Assembly: GCA_010015745.1 (NCBI GenBank)
Contig: ML978155.1
Coordinates: forward strand, 1 to 64,000
Direction of reading: 5' to 3'
Source of the DNA: Setomelanomma holmii
Lineage: Eukaryota > Ascomycota > Dothideomycetes > Pleosporales > Phaeosphaeriaceae
DNA length: 64,000 nt
A program made the translations under genes and the position numbers. Under the pieces are notes generated by a model. The model ran no database searches. It saw nothing but the letters and a program-made list of their open reading frames with translations, and was not told where the DNA came from. Shown here in pieces: positions 10,800 to 22,900 of this stretch; the first letter of the stretch is position 1; each line of letters begins with the position of its first letter.

Positions 10800-11238
10800 A
10801 GTCAACAAAGACCAGACATCAAGATTCTCAGAGTCACTTGAATTCTCAAACCAATGTGCCTTTCTTGACATGATATGCAAGAGAAGATCAACGTGGGGCC
10901 ATCCGCATCGGTAAGGGATGCCGAGAAATCGGCGCTAGCCCCTTGGAGAGCGAGAATGCAGATGGCTTGCACTTCCCGCACGCCACGAGCCGTTCAGCTG
11001 GGTACCATGCATTGTGTATCGAGCCCATAATCGTGGCTAGTCATACCAATTATGCATGCGAGTTGGAAAAGGTCACCCACGCCGCAGGCAGGCAGCGTTT
11101 CAGCCTCTTGGGGTGACGGGCGTGTCAGCATACGCAAAAGTCAATTCTTTGCTTCTTCGCGACGAGGTTCTGTCAGACTTCCCAAATCGGTATGCAAATG
11201 TGCTTGTGAAAGTATGCCTTTGGGTAGTCATGCTATTG
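10800..11238. other. Convergent intergenic gap with hairpin repeat
   Basis: This lies between the 3' ends of the esterase pseudogene and the large hydrolase. It holds the repeat copy at 10891-10940 and nothing else I can support. Confidence 0.5.
10891..10940 (+). repeat. 50-bp dispersed hairpin repeat, copy B
   Basis: This is the partner of 8945-8994. The stem is GCCGA (10920-10924) and TCGGC (10929-10933) with a GAAA loop, a GNRA-type tetraloop if transcribed. The loop differs from copy A while the stem is kept. Confidence 0.7.
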
Positions 11239-13618
11239 TCACGCGATGCCATCGCCCCCAAGGCCACCCGTCATGTGCAACATCCTCCTGCCCAAGAGAT
11301 CGTCCTCGCTCGCTAGGCTAACGAGGCTCTTCCTCCTACCACGATCGCTTTTCCTGACCCGACCTCTGCCTCTTGCCGTTTTGCTTGTCGCCTTTTCACA
11401 AAGGTCTTCCTTTTGTGGGCTCTTCGCTTTGCCCTTCGACAGTACGGTCATCTCAAGCGGCCTATCCTCATCTCCACTAGATGCAGTCCCAGAGCGATAA
11501 TGATGCCGTTGCCTTTGCGGAGACGATAGTCCGCTCACAGCCTCTGCAAGACCGGCAGTCACGCCTGAGCCAAAGTAGTCCGATCTCTTGCGTGTATGGT
11601 GGGGTGTATGCAGAGGGGTGATGTAGTCATCGAATGCGTCTCTTGTTTGTCGCTCCTCAAAGGCTTTCGTCATCCATCTTGCGCATCGGAAAATGTACTT
11701 CCATCCTTCAGGGAAGACGGAGACGAATTGGAGAAAGCCATGCGAGATGCCTGGAATAAGGTCGACATTGACCCAATCCTCTTCTCGAAATGTGCCTCTT
11801 GCCCAATCCAATCCAAGTTCTTTCGCCGTGATCCACTCTGCGCGTTTCGCTTGTCTTAGCCTGCCAGCAAAGATGACAGTATCGTCAACTAGCGGATCAC
11901 GCTCACCAGTCAACATCCACGTACGCGGGAACTTCGCAAGTAGACTCTCGGGAGCCAAAAGAGGCGATAAGAGGAAATCGGTACTGAAGTCAGGACGATG
12001 ATGAGGTCCGATATACAGGATAATCATCGCACGCATCATCTCTGGTGTAAGGATGCGGTCGTTGAAGTAGGATATCATGCTTGACATGGCAAGGCGAGTT
12101 TTGATAGTCGTTGCTGGAGGTGCCGGTTGCGGTGCGGCCGGTGTGGATGGCTGCGTCTGATTCGGTGTTGGTGGAACACCATTCGATGTTGGAGTCATCT
12201 GATCTGGTGTCTCGGAGATTTGACCATTGCCAGCAACGCTGGTATTAAGAGGCGGAAGACTACTGCTATCTTTCCCAGTGTGAGCAGACGAAAGCTTGAT
12301 CATGGTTTGCGGGGACGTTAGGACGCGCTCGCTCATTGGTTTGGGACCGCTAGCTATACGTGTGACCTTGCGGGAACCTTCGTTCTCGCTATCCGAGTTG
12401 TCGGACACCCCAGGTGTGTTTGGCGCAAGGTGTCGATAGTCATCACTCTTGTGTTTAAGGATAGGTCGATTGGTCTTCCGTACCTTCCGGTCACGAATAA
12501 GCGCCATCTGCTCGTCTGTCATCCAATTCCCAATATTCATATCGAGAGCTGGGTAGATAAGGACAACCCCGACCGGAGGCGGTATCGCGCTTTCACCGTG
12601 CCATCTCCGCGTCGCTGTGGATCCGCTCTGGAGTATCATGAGGATCATACCTACAGCAAGATTGCCACCTGCCGAATCTCCAGACACTACGATTTTTGGC
12701 TCGTGCTCCCCCGACAAGCCCATGCATCTTCCTCTAGATGCAACGATCGTGTGGTACACATCATAGCATTCGTTGAGTGCATACGGGTATGGCCATTCGG
12801 GTGCCTTTCGATAGTCCAGACTCAAAACAGGAAGGCCTGACTTGCCCGCCCAACCCATGAGCTTGTCATCGTGGTTTCGTGGATCCATAGCCACGAAGCC
12901 GCCTCCAGGTATGTCCAGAACAACCTTGTCGTGCTTCTTCAAATGGCTCAATGGGCCATTGAAGTACAGCCATCCAATGACAGGCTCCTTGTAGGAGCTC
13001 TCACTCGGTCGAGGTATCCTGATTTTGCGCGGCGGATATACCATCAACCGTGGTCGCATCAGATTTGTCAGAGCACCCAAGTATGGTGTTGTGCCTTTGT
13101 TCCATGCCACCCGCAAATGATCGACCGTGAGCGTGGCTCTGATCTTTCTGACTTTCTCATCCGCCTGCTCCGCACATATCATGTAGTATATGCTAAACAC
13201 TATGCTCATGAAGTCCCTCACACCCTTTCTCTTGATGCGCATCGCCGACCAGAAGCCTGCGTCTAGCGCTGTTGTGACCCATGTCGCTCGAAAATATGAT
13301 CGACTGTAGAGGTTGGCGAGTGGCTCTGGACATTCGAGGCCGAGTAGTTTGCCGAAGTTACGAGCGATGTAGAGGTAAATGAGGGTGATGAGGAGGGATT
13401 GCCACGCGGTGAGCTTCTTGGAGAGAGTCTTAGATATCCGCCGCAGGATAGGTGGGCCATGGCGGTCGCCCCTACCAAACATGTCAGCGATGGGAGAAGT
13501 GATTAGTAAATCGTCGGCATACATACCTATAGAGGTAGAAGGACCAGAACGATACCACAGCCAGAACCTGTATCTTGCGAAACTGGACCGAAGGTCGGCC
13601 CAGTACGTGATCTATCAT
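11239..13618 (-). CDS. Large membrane-anchored alpha/beta hydrolase fold-3 protein (774 aa)
   Basis: There are two exons: 13527-13618 and 11239-13471, with a 55-bp intron (5' GTATGT, branch TACTAAT). The ATG at 13618 gives an N-terminus with hydrophobic stretches (AVVSFWSFYLY and LLITLIYLYIA), suggesting a membrane anchor. The hydrolase core has DIPGGGF, GDSAGGN, the acid in GERDPLVDD and the His in GISHGF. Normally the oxyanion motif is HGGG; here Pro replaces His. A long Ser/Pro/Thr-rich insert separates the nucleophile from the acid. The C-terminus is basic and probably disordered. Related fungal lipase/esterases act on acyl esters of lipids or sterols; the substrate here is unknown. No lesion is seen, unlike the esterase pseudogene next door. 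Confidence 0.85.
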
Positions 13619-15246
13619 GATTGCTGCTGCTCACTCGTTCCTCAATCTACGCTCTTAGAGTTGACCTCAGCCTTATCATGGACATCCGACAGTATTTGCA
13701 TAGATCGTGTGCGGCGTCATGAAAGGCAACCAGTGAAGACGTTGCTTACGGATTGAGGCGTGGAATGTGTGGTGTCGAGGTGTGAACTACGGTGTGAATT
13801 GCTAGAGGAAGGAGTTCGAGATCAACCATACTCAGCCATGATCGTACGTGGTCATGAAGCCGTCGTCAAGCGCATCCTCTTAGCATGGACGCAATGTGGT
13901 TGGCTGGGGTAGGCAGCATGTGACAGAATGTGAAGGTCCATGCTTCTGCCATGTGAAAGCCGATGACATCGCCTCGGCCTTTGTTCTTTCCACATCCGAA
14001 CCCAGCCACACAGCTGCGCCACATGCCGCTTAGATGGCCATTTCCGGATTAGCGCGATCGTCTTCGATGTGAAGCATCAGGCATGACCGAACACTGGGCA
14101 TCACCAAACAAGCCATCGTCGACACCTGACATCGCCAGAGCCGAGCGATAAACCGCATCGCTCGTGGTTACTTCTGTCCTCTTTCAATGTGTTGTGCTCG
14201 GTCACTCGATCATCCATGGGTCGGACGCGACACGATTCAGCCCCTCCTGCTTTGGCCTTTGTCCACCAAGCTTTGAGCTGCTGTATGCACCTGTTATGAG
14301 GCCCAGTCTTTTCAGACCAAAATTCTGAAGCTTCTTGTACCACCAAGATCTACATATCCGCGACGTTCAAACCATTCTCCCACGCGGATAGAGGATATGG
14401 ACCAAAGTTACTTGATGGAAAGTCCGATACTGACCGCGTGACAGATGGGACTTTTTCAGTACAACCGAATGGCTCCTGCAATAGTCGTAGAAGGCATGAC
14501 GACCGTATTACAAGCCTTCATTGCCACTTCACGGCAAGCCCGTCTGGAGCCCGGCAATTGGCCAGAACACTTCGTTCCAGCGACGCCAATCGTTCACCAT
14601 GTATTCTGGTTGAGAGCGTCTATTGCTGCTCGCAACGCGCTAAGTCCCAGCCTTTCGATATCGTGCGCAACCACTGTGCGCATGAGCACACTTCTATGCA
14701 AGCTCAAGTCTCTTCTCATCCGGAACGATCTCCATTAGGTCATCTTGGTTAAGTATAGCTTGATGAACTCAACTATAGCATGCTTAGACAAGGATACAAG
14801 AGCTTCCCGGCACGGCTGTAGTTCGGCGCCAGCTCAGCTTCAAGTCAGTAAATCAAACCGAACCAGAACCGACACGTGAATATTTGTAGCGGGTACTAGC
14901 GTCCAGCCAATGAGTTCGTTCGAACGAAGTTGGTGGCCTCAATATGGATGTGTCTATTATCCCCGACCATAGGTGGTAGTGGCTGTAGTGTTACATGGAA
15001 CCATCAGTCACTGACACAATATGCGGGCGCAACCTCTCCGCTCTTTGTCATACTACAAACATGTCCGGTCCTTCTCCTAACCTCCACTGAATCAATCATA
15101 GTCTGGGTCGAACCAGGTAAGGGGTGGAGTTTTCGAGGATATATAGCTTCATCTCATTACCCTCCAAGCTCCATCATCAACCTTTAAACCCTCATCCATA
15201 TTCTTACCCTGACAGCCATCTCTTCTTTTATCATCTATCAAGCATA
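13619..15246. other. Divergent intergenic region, 1.6 kb
   Basis: It lies between the starts of the large hydrolase and the secreted protein. No gene is supported; overlapping ORFs at 14438-14752 have no motifs. The right end holds the probable promoter of the secreted protein. Confidence 0.5.
15140..15146 (+). promoter_or_regulatory. Probable TATA box of secreted protein gene
   Basis: TATATAG lies about 100 bp upstream of the ATG at 15247, followed by a CT-rich leader. This is a common fungal promoter layout. The assignment rests on position and sequence only. Confidence 0.4.
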
Positions 15247-16140
15247 ATGCGCTCCTCGATCCTTGGTCTCGTCACTTTCACTCTCGTAGCCTTATCTACC
15301 ACGACGCCCATTCGTTTGGCAATCGCTCCACTACTTGGCGGTGGCAAGGACGATGGGCTGGTGTCTGGACTTGGAAACTTATTCGAAATCCTGGATCCAA
15401 ACAGACGCGGGAATGATATCGCGTTCAGGCCTCCAAGGCGCCGAGCGAGAGAGAATTCTCCCAGCACGGCCAGCACTCTGAAAGCTAATCAGCGCCACGA
15501 AGACATCCAGCAGACAGCTTCCGGCCTTCAAGACCGTTGTACTGGCATCGACATCGGCAAACTTCTATATCAGATCAGTCCAAACCTCCCTGCGTGCACC
15601 AAACTGGCTGTTCGCGCACGAGAATCTCTCCGTTCCGAATCAGACTTTGAAATGGACCTATATATCCCTGATTACGATCAGCATCTCGAAGATGACGCCC
15701 AATTCTTCGACGGCATTATCGGTCATTTTAGAGACCGTCAAGACGATGAAACCACCAAGGCAGCCAACATTCAAGCACGGCAACTTGCTGACCTGATCGG
15801 TGATGTCACGGGTCCTGCCAGCTTTAAATCACTTCTGAAATCTCTCCCAGAGCCCGTGGCCAAACTTGTTGCAACAGCGGCTGCGGGCCGCATTTTCAAC
15901 AGAGCCAATAGTTTCCCACTAGTCGGAAGTGTGCAAGAACTTAAGAGCGATGATACTCAATCTCGCGAAGCCAGCGTCTGTCAACGGCGATATACTTTTC
16001 AGACCTCAGCTTTACCAGCGGATGTCCAAGAACGCCAGCACTTGCCTCTTGTTCCCATAAGCTCACTCAAGGAGAAAATTGCCAGTCTTCTCAGAGAAGC
16101 CTTCGAAGAGTCCACGGAAGCGGGTGTCGAAGCACGATAA
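15247..16140 (+). CDS. Secreted protein of unknown function (297 aa), possibly truncated
   Basis: I do not recognise the family. The ATG at 15247 opens a probable signal peptide (MRSSILGLVTFTLVALSTTT). The body is rich in charged residues with dibasic sites. A motif with EL-K-SDD-TQ, then a Cys and RR, lies at about 15940-15995. Very similar motifs (ELASDD, then Cys/Pro and RR) recur downstream of the stop, at about 16241-16300 and 16525-16575, in the same reading frame. The stop TAA (16138-16140) follows an Arg codon and could be a CAA codon changed by one transition. The annotated 297-aa form may therefore be a truncated version of a longer secreted repeat protein. RR sites allow Kex2-type processing in principle. 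Confidence 0.6.
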   Translation: MRSSILGLVTFTLVALSTTTPIRLAIAPLLGGGKDDGLVSGLGNLFEILDPNRRGNDIAFRPPRRRARENSPSTASTLKANQRHEDIQQTASGLQDRCTGIDIGKLLYQISPNLPACTKLAVRARESLRSESDFEMDLYIPDYDQHLEDDAQFFDGIIGHFRDRQDDETTKAANIQARQLADLIGDVTGPASFKSLLKSLPEPVAKLVATAAAGRIFNRANSFPLVGSVQELKSDDTQSREASVCQRRYTFQTSALPADVQERQHLPLVPISSLKEKIASLLREAFEESTEAGVEAR

Positions 16141-16685
16141 CTTCCTACGACCACACTACGTGTGGTGGACAGCTTTGTAAATGACGTCTTCGAACGCATC
16201 GCCAACGAAGCCGGTAACTTGCCACTGGCTAGAGGCGCGCCGGAGCTGGCAAGCGATGACATTCAGTCTCTTGAGACCAATGTTTGTCGCCGACAGATTG
16301 CTCTCTATCCTCGGGCAGGCATTACAGACTTGATCAAATTACCCATCGACGTTGACGTTGACACGCACATCGACATACGGGACATCGACGTACCTGCGAC
16401 TGAAGTCACTGATATCGAAATGGTATGTTCACTCAAATGGCCCCATAGTATGTTGTGGGCATAATTGCTTACCTCGTCCAGCTTTTGGCCAAGCAACTGG
16501 GTCTTGACATGGAAGACATGCAGGAGCTCGCAAGCGATGACACTCATCCTCATCAGATCCCTCGACGACAGTTTAACCTTGATCAACTGGTAGGCGAAGG
16601 CTTTATCAAACTCTCCGACATTATCAAGAACATCGACGTCCCTAAAATCACGGGCGTAAGTCGAACCGCATGTCCTCATGCTTAG
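16141..16685 (+). pseudogene. In-frame 3' extension of the secreted repeat protein
   Basis: The frame of the preceding gene stays open after its TAA. It reads LPTTTLRVVDSFVND..., with an ELASDD...CRR motif near 16241-16300. A clear intron follows (16423-16481, 5' GTATGT, 3' CCAG), and then a second ELASDD...PRR motif. The extension ends at a stop near 16685, or at a further unresolved donor (GTAAGT, near 16656). Motif repetition and a good intron suggest real former coding sequence. Confidence 0.5.
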
Positions 16686-16962
16686 CACACACTGTACGCA
16701 TGAATGCTCACTTCTTTGGATTCTTCCCGTTGCACATTGACACATCACACGGCTCATACCCCTTGAAAAGCCCCCATATGTGTTGCTGGCTCGAGGAAAT
16801 GTTGGCTGGATGGTCATGTTTTGAACTTTGATAAATCCTGGTGACGACTTGACATTCTTTGAGGAGCAGTAAACACATTTGTTCATACTAACTATACTCA
16901 TAGCTATGAGCATCGTAAGAGAATTCTGGATATACACACCATGCCTTTCTAAAACACTCAGT

Positions 16963-19900
16963 CTACGATTTCAATTCCTCCTTGACAAATTTGCTCCTCA
17001 ATACGACCTTCGCTGCTAGCTCCGCAATGCCAAGATCGCCCAGTATCTCAATGGTGCCAACATCTGCACCAACACCTTTGGCAAACCAATTTCGCATTTC
17101 GACCTAGCCATACGTCAGTCTTTGGCTTACGATCAATCATGCGCGGGTATGCTTACCGCAACTAACGAGTCAACACCATACTTGTGAATAGGCTTCCTCG
17201 GATCAATATCGTCCTTGCTCACTACCAACAAGCTCGACAGCTGATTTTGGATAGCCTCTGTGATGATATCTGTGGCTTCACCGAGCGTCGTAGCATTCTG
17301 CAACGAAAAGATCGGCAATTTCTTGGACTTCTGAGCACCGGCAGCATCGCTTGACGCAGCGTAGCGCGACGGCAGAGTGTGCAAGTACGAGTAGATCGGT
17401 CGCGTAGAGCCAAGTGGTTCAACGATGCCCAGTGTGCGCAAATCAGCAGGCAGCGAGAGTGGTGTAATAATCTGCGGTCCAACTTCCGGGTTCTCCGGAT
17501 TGCAGCAGTAGCGAAGCAGCTCGTAAATGTCATCCAAGCTGACTTCCTCTAGCATACCACGCACCTTCAGCAGGGCTTGGACCTGCGCATTCTCCGCGAC
17601 CCAGCCGACACCGGTGACCATGCTCATGGCGATCGTGTGAGCGCGCTGGCCGTACTGCACACGATGCGCTGCGAGGGCATCTTGGTAGGTGTTGCCGGCA
17701 GTGTAGTTGGACTGGCCGAATGAGCCCATGATGCCCGTGGAGCTGGAGAACATGATGAAGAAGTCCAGATCTTTGGGTAACACTTGATGAAGATTCCACG
17801 ATCCAGCCAGCTTCGGCGATAATGAAGCGTGCCAGTCTTCGAGTGTCATGTTGGCGAATGAGGAGTCGCGGACGTTCATTGCTGCTTGAATACAGCCCTT
17901 GATGGGCGGCATACCGTTAAGGTCCCGAAGCATGTCTTCGAGCTGTTTCGCATCAGCGATGTCGCATAGAGGAGCCCGGATATTTGCGCCTTGTGCACAA
18001 AATTCTCTCATCAAGTCTTCACGTGAAGACCCACTTCCTTCGACGACGGTTCTGGACGGCAAGATTAGATGCTTGACTCCATTTCCTACCATCCAGCGAG
18101 CGACGCTTTGGCCGATGCCTCCAAAGCCTCCAGCAAGGATGTAGGTAGCATCAGACTGGAAGAGAGGCTTGGAGTTTGGCGCAAGGACCATCTGCACGAC
18201 TTCATCGCTGGCCATCTCAAGCGCAGCCCTACCAGTGTATTCTTTGTTCTTTAAAAATTGGAAAGCATGTTCGACCTCACTCTGCTTGAATACACGAAGC
18301 GGTGTAGCTGGCGCAATTTTGTTCTTTTTGAGCAGGCGGACGACTTCCATGAACACCTCAGCGAAACTGGCAGTCTGCGCGAGCTCGTGTATATCGACAT
18401 CGACAAACATGCGCCCTTTACCCATGGGCAAATTCGTTGTGGATTGAGTTGCGCTGACATCAATCAGCCGTCCAAAGGTGGCTAGACAGTCCCATGACTC
18501 TCGTACAGCTTCACCAGTGAGCGAGTTGATAACAACATCTATGCCGCGGCCAAGCGTCAGTTGACGGACACCTCGCCCGAAGTCGAGTGTACGGTTTGAG
18601 AACATGTGGGTGCGGGGAATTCCATACGCTTCGCTTAAGCTTGTAGCTTGATGCTTTTGCTCGATCGTCACGAATATGTCATATCCGAGCGATTTCGCAA
18701 GCTGAATGGTAGCCTGCCCAACCTCCGATGTGGCGCCATGGATGAGAACAGACTCCCCGGTCTTGACTCGCGTACATTGCACCAATGCGTAGTATGCGGT
18801 ACAATAAGCAACAGGGTATGTTGCAGCCTCGCAGAAGTCTGTCTCTGGCTCTATTGTTTGGACCTGGAACCATTTGCATCGCACCACCTTCGACACAGCA
18901 TCCTGCGTGATGCCAAAGACCTTTGTCCCAATTTGAAGACCATGTGACGGTTTTGAGTGTATCCTCGAGACTAAACCAGCGAACCCAGACCCAAAGGCTT
19001 CTTTGTGGACTTGACCCTGCGCAATGAGAAGGTCTCGGTTGCTGAGGCCGACAGCTCTGACTTCGATAAGGATATCGCCATTTCCCAGATCATCGGACGA
19101 CAGACACGTCTGTTCGAAATGGAGCGTGTTAAAGCGACCGACCGTGCCAATCGTCAAGCGTGGCTTGTCCAATTCGCTCCATGGCTTAGTGACAGTTTGC
19201 TCCCGAGCACAGATATGTGCGGACATGGAACGATCTTCGATAACACGCGGTACACATATGACGCCGTCATGTTCGATATACTCATCTTCTGGTACACCTC
19301 GGCTGCGGAGTAAAGCATTCGTGATGTTGAAGATGTTGTTGGCAACAGTCAATGGCGATGCGGCGGCGTCCAGAGCAACGCTGACAACACGGCAACTCTC
19401 GTTCTCGGTCGCAAGGGTCCGCGCCAGTCCCGGAACAAGTCCTTCAGTCGGGCTCCGACCTTCATCTGAGGCTCGAAACGCCACCCATATGAATTTTTCA
19501 GCAGCAGTCAGGATTTGCTTGAGTCTGCTTAGATCGTCTTCATGTAGGCGTCCAAGCAGACTACTATCCAGGTCGCCAATGAACACAGCAGTGGAAAGCA
19601 CAAGGTCTTCCTCCCGCAGATCCGTCCACGGCACTGCTACTATGGTTAAATGATCTGTTGCCGTAGCAGACTCGTCCAAATGGCGCAGAATGTCCTTCTG
19701 TTGTTCGCTCGATTCGTCAAAGATCACATGAAACTTCTCTTTGCCTCTCGCTGGACTTTCAACGGCTCTCGAGATCATGATCGCGGAGACTGACTCCTCA
19801 GTGATGAACCCGGCATCGCTGATACACGTATCCATGCCAGAAAATCCACTCTCACGCAGCATATCAGCCCACTCGCTCTCGTTCAGAAGCGGACTGTTGT

Positions 19901-22900
19901 TCTTCGCAGAGTCTGGACTAGCTTCTCTCGAAAGACCAGGCAACAGCCCGAAAATGTATGGCTCTAACAGATGCTCTCGGTTCGTCATTTCGAGTAGCAT
20001 GATTCTGCCATTTGGTCGCAGGAGAGTTCGGCATTGATCTAACGCATTGTGTATGCCGTTTGCTGCATGTAGAACCTAACTGGGTTAGCAGATTTTCAGT
20101 GAAGTGGGTCGAACACTCACATTGGCCGCAACAATTAGGTCGAACTCTGCTTCTTTATAGCCTTGTGCTAGTGGGTGTCGAGAGATATCAAGCGTCTTGA
20201 ACGTCAACTTGGGCGATGGGAACCTCTCCCTGGCTTTCAAGAAGAAGCTCGGTGTCACGTCAGTGTACACATACTCCGTAATACGATTTCCCAAGCCACG
20301 TAGAACATGCTCCGTAGCTGAACCGGTGCCAGCGCCGACCTCGAGCACTCTGATAGCTGGGTACTTGTGCGCCAGTAGCTCGACTTCTTCAGCAGCACGG
20401 GTAAGGAGCTGCTGGTTGGAATGGAAGTTCGAGTAGAAGTCGCTCAGGATGTCATCTGCGAAAAGGAGGTTCAGCGGATCGGTCTCGCCAGCGAGGATCG
20501 AAGGAAGCTTTCTGGCGACACGAACGAGAAGACGGGCTTCAATGTCCATGTGCTCCAACCTTTCACACAAAGACTCTACCGACTCTGTGCTTAAGGCCGC
20601 ATGCTTTCCAATTTGTATATTCATCCATTGTACGTATTCTTGAAGGTGGATCGGTAAGTGCTTGGAAACGCCTGCCAAATTATGCAACGCATTCTGCATG
20701 CTAGCAAGACAGAGCGCTTCCTTGTCATGTATCGCTGTTAGATCTTTCGATAGATCCGGTTCCAAGTGTAGAGTTCGGTTAGGAAGGAGATCGATGTCTG
20801 GTCTGTACTCAATCTTATACAGCGGCTTGGCTGCTACATCTGAGAATGAAGTGCCGCTACCAATGGTCGCCGTCTCCATCTCGGCTACGAAGCAAGGTAC
20901 TTCGGACTCCGCCAATGCCGCTGTGATAGAAAAGACCTTATTCCGGAACCCACGATCCGTGACTTTCGCGTGTACCAATGCGTTTGACTCGACAGTGGTG
21001 TCGCCGGCCAAATCTGTAGAGAACCATGCATGGCGGAAGCCCGTTGGAACGGTTGTGGCCGTAGCGTTTTTAGAGTAAATGGAGTATGCTGGAAAGGTCA
21101 TCTGCAGTATGGCATCGAGCGTCGCAGGATGAATGAGATGTGAATCGGCGAAGCCGTCGTCGAGCGCCTTCCATTTCTGTAGAGGTACGCTTCCAATCGC
21201 CTGGCAGTCCTCGTCCCAGCGAACGTCCTCCACCACCCTGAAGAAAGGCCCATAAACCAGATCTGCCCTGTCGAAAGCATCGTAGATGTCGGAACTGTTG
21301 ATGCTTTTATGACAAGTCTGCATGGCGGCTCTCATGGCTTGCATGGTCGTGGAGAAAGACTCCTGTCGTTCGTCTCTCAGTGTCTTCAGCTGACCCTGGC
21401 CTTGATATTCGACCGCGATCTCTCCGGAACAGCACTCAACCCAGCCTTTGTTCTCGTACACAAAAACGGTGAACGAGTCCCAAACATTCCCAGACTTCAC
21501 AGAGAGTGGCTGGGTATGCGCAGTCCGGAGAGTGAGCTGAAGTTCGGTCCCGCGATGCTCTTGGGCAAGTGCCACGGCTTTTGGGAAGTTCACATTCCTC
21601 ATCTTATAGCCGAGTGGTGGTCTTTCAACACCATGTACCTGTCTCACAGCTTCGAGCGCCATCACCATGAAACCGGCGGCAGGAAAGATGATCATTCCGT
21701 TGACTTTGTGATCTCTCAGCCATGGCGACTGATCCAGCATGATGCGATTGGTCCATCGTGCCTCACATTCGTTCCAATCGTCGACGCGGGTGCCCAAAAA
21801 CTCGTGATGGACATGCTTGCGAAAGCGGTATTGCGCACTAGTTCGGCCTTCCAGCCAGTACTTGGTCTTGTCGTTGAACGGATAAGGCGGCAATGACGTT
21901 ATCAGTCTGGCGTCTGATGCGCGGCTTTGATTGACCTCAGCCAGATCTACTGGCACTCCTGACGAGTAAAGCACTCCAGCACATTCGAGTGCAGTGACAT
22001 CTGCGGCTCGATCGCGAACTAGTACTGAAGTGTAATCGCTGGCTATATGCCTTCCATGTGGTTCAATGATCTCTCGAATTGGCGAGCGGAATAAGGCGCG
22101 AGGTCCAACCTCGATGAACATATCTGCCATGGCCATTGCTGAAAATTTCGCCCCTGCACCACAGATTTTATCTACTGCCTTGGCAAATTGAACCGGTCTG
22201 AGGAGGTTGTTCACCCAGTATTCCGGTCTTCTAAGTAAGCCGGTATCTTCGAGAAGCTCACCACTAACTGTCGACATGAAGTGGGAGGCAAGATCTCGCT
22301 GCTCACCGTACGTGATCGGTTGTAAAAGCCGACGATAAACTATACCAACGGGTTCCATGTGGTTGGAATGGTACGCGACATCAATATCGAGGATCGTGTA
22401 CTTGGTGCCCATCTTGCTCAAAGCTTCGGTAAGCCGAAGAATGGCATCGCGAGATCCAGCGATAGTCAGACTGGTCGGGCTGTTATAGCACGCGATAACA
22501 GGCACGTCGCCAGCATGCCAAAGGCAGTCCTTGTCCAGCACTGACGCGATCGAGGCAGGAGTAGCCTGTACTACAACCATTGACCCGGACGTTTTGATCA
22601 GCTGGTGGGTGATTGCAACCGCCAGGCCCCGAAAGTAGGCAACTGACCAAGCCGCCTCGCGCGAGATTGCTCCTGTAGCGTACGCCGCGGCGATTTCTCC
22701 TGAAGAATGACCAACCACCACGGAGGGTCTGACATTCCAAGTCGACAACAGATCTATGAGAGCGACTTGCACAATAGTACAGACAGCCTGACTCAATTCT
22801 GGAAGGTGAATCGACGAGTCTTCCGACGGCACGTTATAGAGTTCATCTATTCGTTGTCAGTATACCGGCCAGAAAGTACACGCACGAACTACATACCTAT

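Noticed and set aside
9795..13618. Recent tandem duplication of two alpha/beta hydrolases
   Set aside because: They are on opposite strands, differ in length more than two-fold and differ in the oxyanion motif.
13750..15100. Coding potential at 14438-14752 (+)
   Set aside because: Two overlapping frames of similar length have no motif, no splice support and no codon signal I could judge.
15247..16685. RiPP (dikaritin-type) precursor with Kex2-cut core peptides
   Set aside because: The repeats are few, far apart and diverged, and no DUF3328 or tyrosinase gene is nearby.
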